A stretch of DNA of 64,000 nucleotides from Sequoia sempervirens (lineage: Eukaryota > Streptophyta > Pinopsida > Cupressales > Cupressaceae): the NCBI GenBank assembly GCA_007258455.2, contig VDFB02000001.1:14343747-14407746 (forward strand). The letters are read 5' to 3'. Positions 60,217 through 64,000 of the stretch are shown here, piece after piece. The notes under the pieces are model-generated. The model was given only the letters and a program-made list of their open reading frames with translations. It was not told the DNA's origin and made no database searches. Made by a program: the position numbers and the translations under genes. Within the stretch, counting starts at the first letter, position 1, and each line of letters starts with the position of its first letter.

Positions 60217-60482
60217 GAAAATTCATTGTCAACAATTCACCGACAGAAAATTTATCGCTAGTAATTCATCGTGGTGGAAAATTCACCGCCAGCAATTCAC
60301 TGCAATGAAAAATTAACCGCATTAATATTTTTTAATATATATTTCGAAAAAATTGATTTTATTAAAAATATTAATGTGGTTAATTTTCCACCGCGGTGAA
60401 TTGTTGGCAGTGAATTTTTGGCCACAGTGAATTGTTGACGATGAATTTTTTGTCAGTGAATTGCTAGCGATGAATTTTTCGT
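60217..60482. mobile_element. foldback element whose arms are built of 15-16-bp subrepeats
   Basis: Arms 60217-60332 and 60362-60482 are reverse complements. Each arm consists of about seven degenerate units alternating AAAATTCACCG.. and CAATTCACTG.. The loop is AT-only (TTTTTTAATATATATTTCG). No ORF. Long subrepeat arms recall foldback or Mutator-like non-autonomous elements, but the class is open. Confidence 0.75.
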
Positions 60483-61789
60483 ATATCTTTTTTACCTCCC
60501 ATAACTAATTTTATTGTGTTTTACTCTCGATATCGATTGTATTAGCTTATTATGAATGGAAAGAAACTTTTCAAGTTTATTTGGAGAGTTTTGGATTATA
60601 GACCCCTCTCTCTTTGAATTTTTAAATTATTATTTATGGTATTTCCTTAAGATTCTTAGTTGATATTTAAACTTTATTATCAATATCTTCATATTGAGTT
60701 GTGAGAGAAGATTAAGTTGTGTTATATGTTTCTTGTCATCATGGAATAACTATTTGGATTGTCTTGACTTTGATAGTTTACATCCATACTATTAATCTTA
60801 GATTATTTATAGTGATTAGATTATGTGATACTTTTTTGACATCTCTTCCTAGAAAATAAATACTTAAACACTATAATAGTTTATATCCTCATCCGGATAC
60901 ATTAGATACATTTATTAATTTTGTATAAAAGTGCATTCCTTAAGTTTTATCATTTGAGATTAACTAAGGATATAATCAAGAAATGATTTATATGTTGAAT
61001 ACTCATCCACTTCAACATCAAAAAATAGATTTTTGAAGAAGTGAATAAGTTCCTTGTTTATTTCCTCTCGAGATTCTAAGATAATTTTCCATTTTGCTTA
61101 TAGATGCATATTTTTATTACTTTGAAATTTTATTTTTACAATATGATTAAGTAATTTTTTATTTAGAACCCTTTCTAAAATGAAATCTTTACTTTTTAGT
61201 ATTTTCTTATTTACTATTTGACTCACCAAGCTAGTTCAAAATCTCTTAATATAATATTATTTAAGAAATATATTTCTCTAAATTAGAGATTAAACATTTT
61301 TATAGTCTCCTCAACTTTCTATTTGCAATCAAATAGATTTCTAAAGACCTCTTTGTTATATTTCTTGGGGATTTTTTACTTATTGACGAGCACGAGTATA
61401 TTTGTACCCATCTAGGTTGGATAATTATCCATTGATAAAAAATATCACTAACTCTATTTTCTATAAATATATTTTTAAATTGGAAAGGTTGGATAGAAGA
61501 ATCCACACCCTTATATATTAATACACCTAACAAATAGTGATTAGCTCCCTTAATTTTTTAGATCTTGAAATTTAAAAAAAGGTTTTGAGTAAGTCATCCT
61601 AAAGAACCTATCAAACCTTACCTCTATCTCACCTCTTCCTTTAACATATAGTATTCTAAGTAAACTAGTTGTAAGAGGGTTCAATGTTAGTTAAAAAAAA
61701 TGCAAAAGTCCTAGTTATTTACATTCTTTAAATGATTACCCCTTTCATTAGCAAAAGTACTAGTTCCATTGCTTCCTTTTTATCTTTTC
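60483..61789. other. no gene recognised
   Basis: AT-rich. A 77-codon minus-strand frame at 61300-61533 shows no motif and is not called a gene. Confidence 0.45.
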
Positions 61790-62500
61790 TTGATTAGGAT
61801 ATCTTCTATCTTTCCTTTAACACATTTGGAAGCCTTTTCTCATGTGTGAAATGTGTAATAGGACTGTATTTTCTTATTTTTCTAGATTGATTTGTGAAAA
61901 TAGGTCAATTTTTCTTTTGCACGTATTCCTTTAGCTTCTAATCCGTCAAGGATATTGACTCAATAAACTAATACCATCACACTAGCATTCATAGACTATC
62001 ACATATTTCTCCTAATTTATATTTTTACATCTCAATGCTAATTTTTTGATACGCTCTCCTAATATACCACTAATATTAAAATAACCTCTTATTTCACTAT
62101 ATAGTTAGGTACTTATTCCTTCTTCTTATTTTAATAACCTACCACACAAACTCAATTTGTATATCTTCCTCCTTGTTCTAGCTATATTTAAAAGTATTTT
62201 CTCACTTGTGAAATATATAGTAGGACTAAAGTTCCTATTTGAACTTGGATTAATTGGTAAAGCTGGATAAGGTTTTCCTATTGTATTTCTTCCTTCAATT
62301 TATCTACGTCCCTAGGGATACACTTAGCAAACTAATGCCATAACACCTAAAATAATAAAATATTAAATAATTTTTCTAATTTTAACTATCTCTCAATATT
62401 AAATTTCTAATACACCCTCTAAATATATCTCTACTCTTAAATTACCTTCTCTCTTTTTATTGGTAGATTCCTTTTGTAGGGAAACCTTAAATTTGGATGT
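61790..62500. repeat. diverged tandem duplication, two units of about 350-400 bp
   Basis: Unit 1 (about 61790-62155) and unit 2 (about 62156-62500) share TTTTCTCAtgTGTGAAAT, GTAATAGGACTg, AAACTAATaCCATcACAC and CTCTCCTAATATACC-like text in the same order. Roughly 60-65 percent similar by eye, so an old duplication. Confidence 0.6.
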
Positions 62501-64000
62501 CATTATCGTCTATCAAATTCACTAAGGAATTTCTCCTAGCCTTGTTTTTTGGGGTACGTCATGCACTTAGACTTGAATGTGGTAATTAACCAATAAATTA
62601 ATCAATAAAATTTATTTATTTAACTTAAATGTCATTTTAGGGACTCAAACATGATCTCCACAATGAGATGCCAATGATTTAACCAATTGAATTTAACCCT
62701 TTTAACAAAACACCCTTTCATTTTATCATATACTATAGGTGCCTATTTTTCACAATATTTTCTAAGTCCTTTTTATTAATACCTCGCATATGTTTCATTG
62801 AGAATTTCATTTCTAGCATGGATTCAAGATCACATAAATGAATACATTAGAAGCAATTACAGTATAATAATCACTAATGAAAAATATTATTCAAAATAAT
62901 TTAAGGGGAACTATTTAATGTGAATGTGATGTTATTCTTGACTTTATTTATATTTTTCGATTAAAAACAATTTAAAATACTTAAATGCATAGGATAAGTT
63001 ATAAAAATTAGAATGTAAAATTTCATCCATGTCTATTATTTCAACAAACATTGGAATTAAACTATTTAGTATTATCATGTTGTAACTCTCCCGAGAAAGT
63101 GTTCATTAAACCTCCTTAATATTATAATATAAATATTAAAATATTTAGTTATCACAAAGAGATATAGGTTGATTTTCTTTTCATTAATATTACCAAGTGA
63201 GAGGCTAATTTGATGCTTAAGGCCCACTTAAGAGCAAAAATATATACAAATACAAGCTCTCCATAGATATTATTGTAAGAAAAATAATAATTACTTTCAT
63301 TCAAAATACATGAATAATATATGTTACTCAAATAAATAATAACGACTAAACACAATTAACCTAGATTAAATAAAGTTGAGTAAATAAGTATGCAATGAGT
63401 ATTCAAAAATTAAGTGTAGAGGATAGATGAACTTTACTTTGGGAAAAATGATAAATAAACATTTATTGACAGTAGGTTGGAATCATTCACCACAAATACA
63501 TGAATTAATGTAGTGTCAAAGATTGTCACCCTTAACAATTTCACATTATTTTTTGTCCCCCTAATTTATTGGACTTAATTAAGCTCCTATTTTTCCAAAT
63601 TATGCATTCCAAAGCTTAACTTTTACCATTTTGAACAAAGAATTATGAGTATTGAATAAATGCATCCAATTATTATTTTGCTCTCGACTAAGTGTGTCTT
63701 GGAAATTTGGGCCAGGACCCATTCACCCATGGGCGAATGGGTGCGAATGGGTCCCCCTTCTTAGCTAGGACCCAAATTTAATATGTTGTTGGTAGCATTT
63801 TAACATCCAAAATTTAAATATCAAGTGTCAGCTTTTGGAATCTATTTTTTTAGAAATTAGTACAATTGCATATTAATACCTAGTTATTTTATCATTTGAA
63901 ATCTAACACTTATGAACAAGAAATAAAAATAAATCTATTGGAAAGCTTATAATCAAGAGCACTATTGTGCAAGTCAAGAGTAGCATTTTAGAGCCTTATT
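62501..64000. other. no gene recognised; GC-richer palindrome at 63705-63765
   Basis: AT-rich except 63705-63765, where GGACCCATTCACCCAT and GAATGGGTGCGAATGGGTCC form an imperfect inverted repeat. It may be one terminal repeat of a transposon that continues beyond the window. Confidence 0.4.

Noticed and set aside
1..64000. CRISPR arrays, tRNA or rRNA genes, bacterial promoters or RBS
   Set aside because: None seen; the window is plant nuclear DNA and short repeats here are microsatellites or transposon motifs.

Overview
The window is nuclear DNA of a seed plant, and a gymnosperm such as a conifer is the best guess. Evidence: Ty3/gypsy, Ty1/copia and LINE retroelements of plant type (chromovirus with chromodomain, gypsy element with an extra archaeal-type RNase H, initiator-Met-tRNA primer sites), very AT-rich non-coding DNA with MITE-like hairpins, and one small split gene with a 3.9-kb intron. 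Nearly all retroelement reading frames are broken by stops, as expected for an old repeat-laden genome. The gymnosperm assignment is inference.

Layout. (1) 1-6711: plus-strand Tat-like gypsy internal region (gag, protease, extra RNase H, RT, RNase H, integrase), decayed. (2) 7253-13545 (module A) and 13990-27986 (module B): two diverged copies of one module: a 1.6-1.8-kb leader beginning with a shared TGTTG.. block, a conserved TGCAG splice-acceptor-like site, a long ORF of about 1,000-1,180 codons of unrecognised family ('ORF X'), and a 1.1-kb 3' block with a TATA box. Copy A directly follows the gypsy pol; copy B is split by (3) 17338-24649: a structurally complete minus-strand chromovirus with two LTRs, a 5-bp target duplication (CCTTG), PBS and PPT. 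(4) 27987 to about 32100: minus-strand Ty1/copia element cut off inside RT, abutting the 3' end of module B. (5) 33246-34138: two related copia-type LTRs facing in opposite directions. (6) 34150-36770: LINE with endonuclease, RT and zinc-binding remnants, and a 66-bp tandem duplication in RT. (7) 39803-44565: the one convincing host gene, minus strand, three coding exons, 172 aa, plant-conserved but with no function I can name. (8) 44566-64000: AT-rich DNA with MITE or foldback elements (49233, 51656, 53590, 58755, 60217), microsatellites, an LTR-like segment (56465) and a LINE RNase H remnant (57379-58002).

How parts relate: the most notable signal is ORF X with its leader and 3' block. It is duplicated, probably spliced, and carried in retrotransposon context, in the slot where some plant gypsy elements carry an extra ORF behind pol. 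The chromovirus is younger than module B because it sits inside it. The host gene lies between two copies of a 390-bp direct repeat (38243 and 49852). No tRNA, rRNA, CRISPR or bacterial-type operon was seen.
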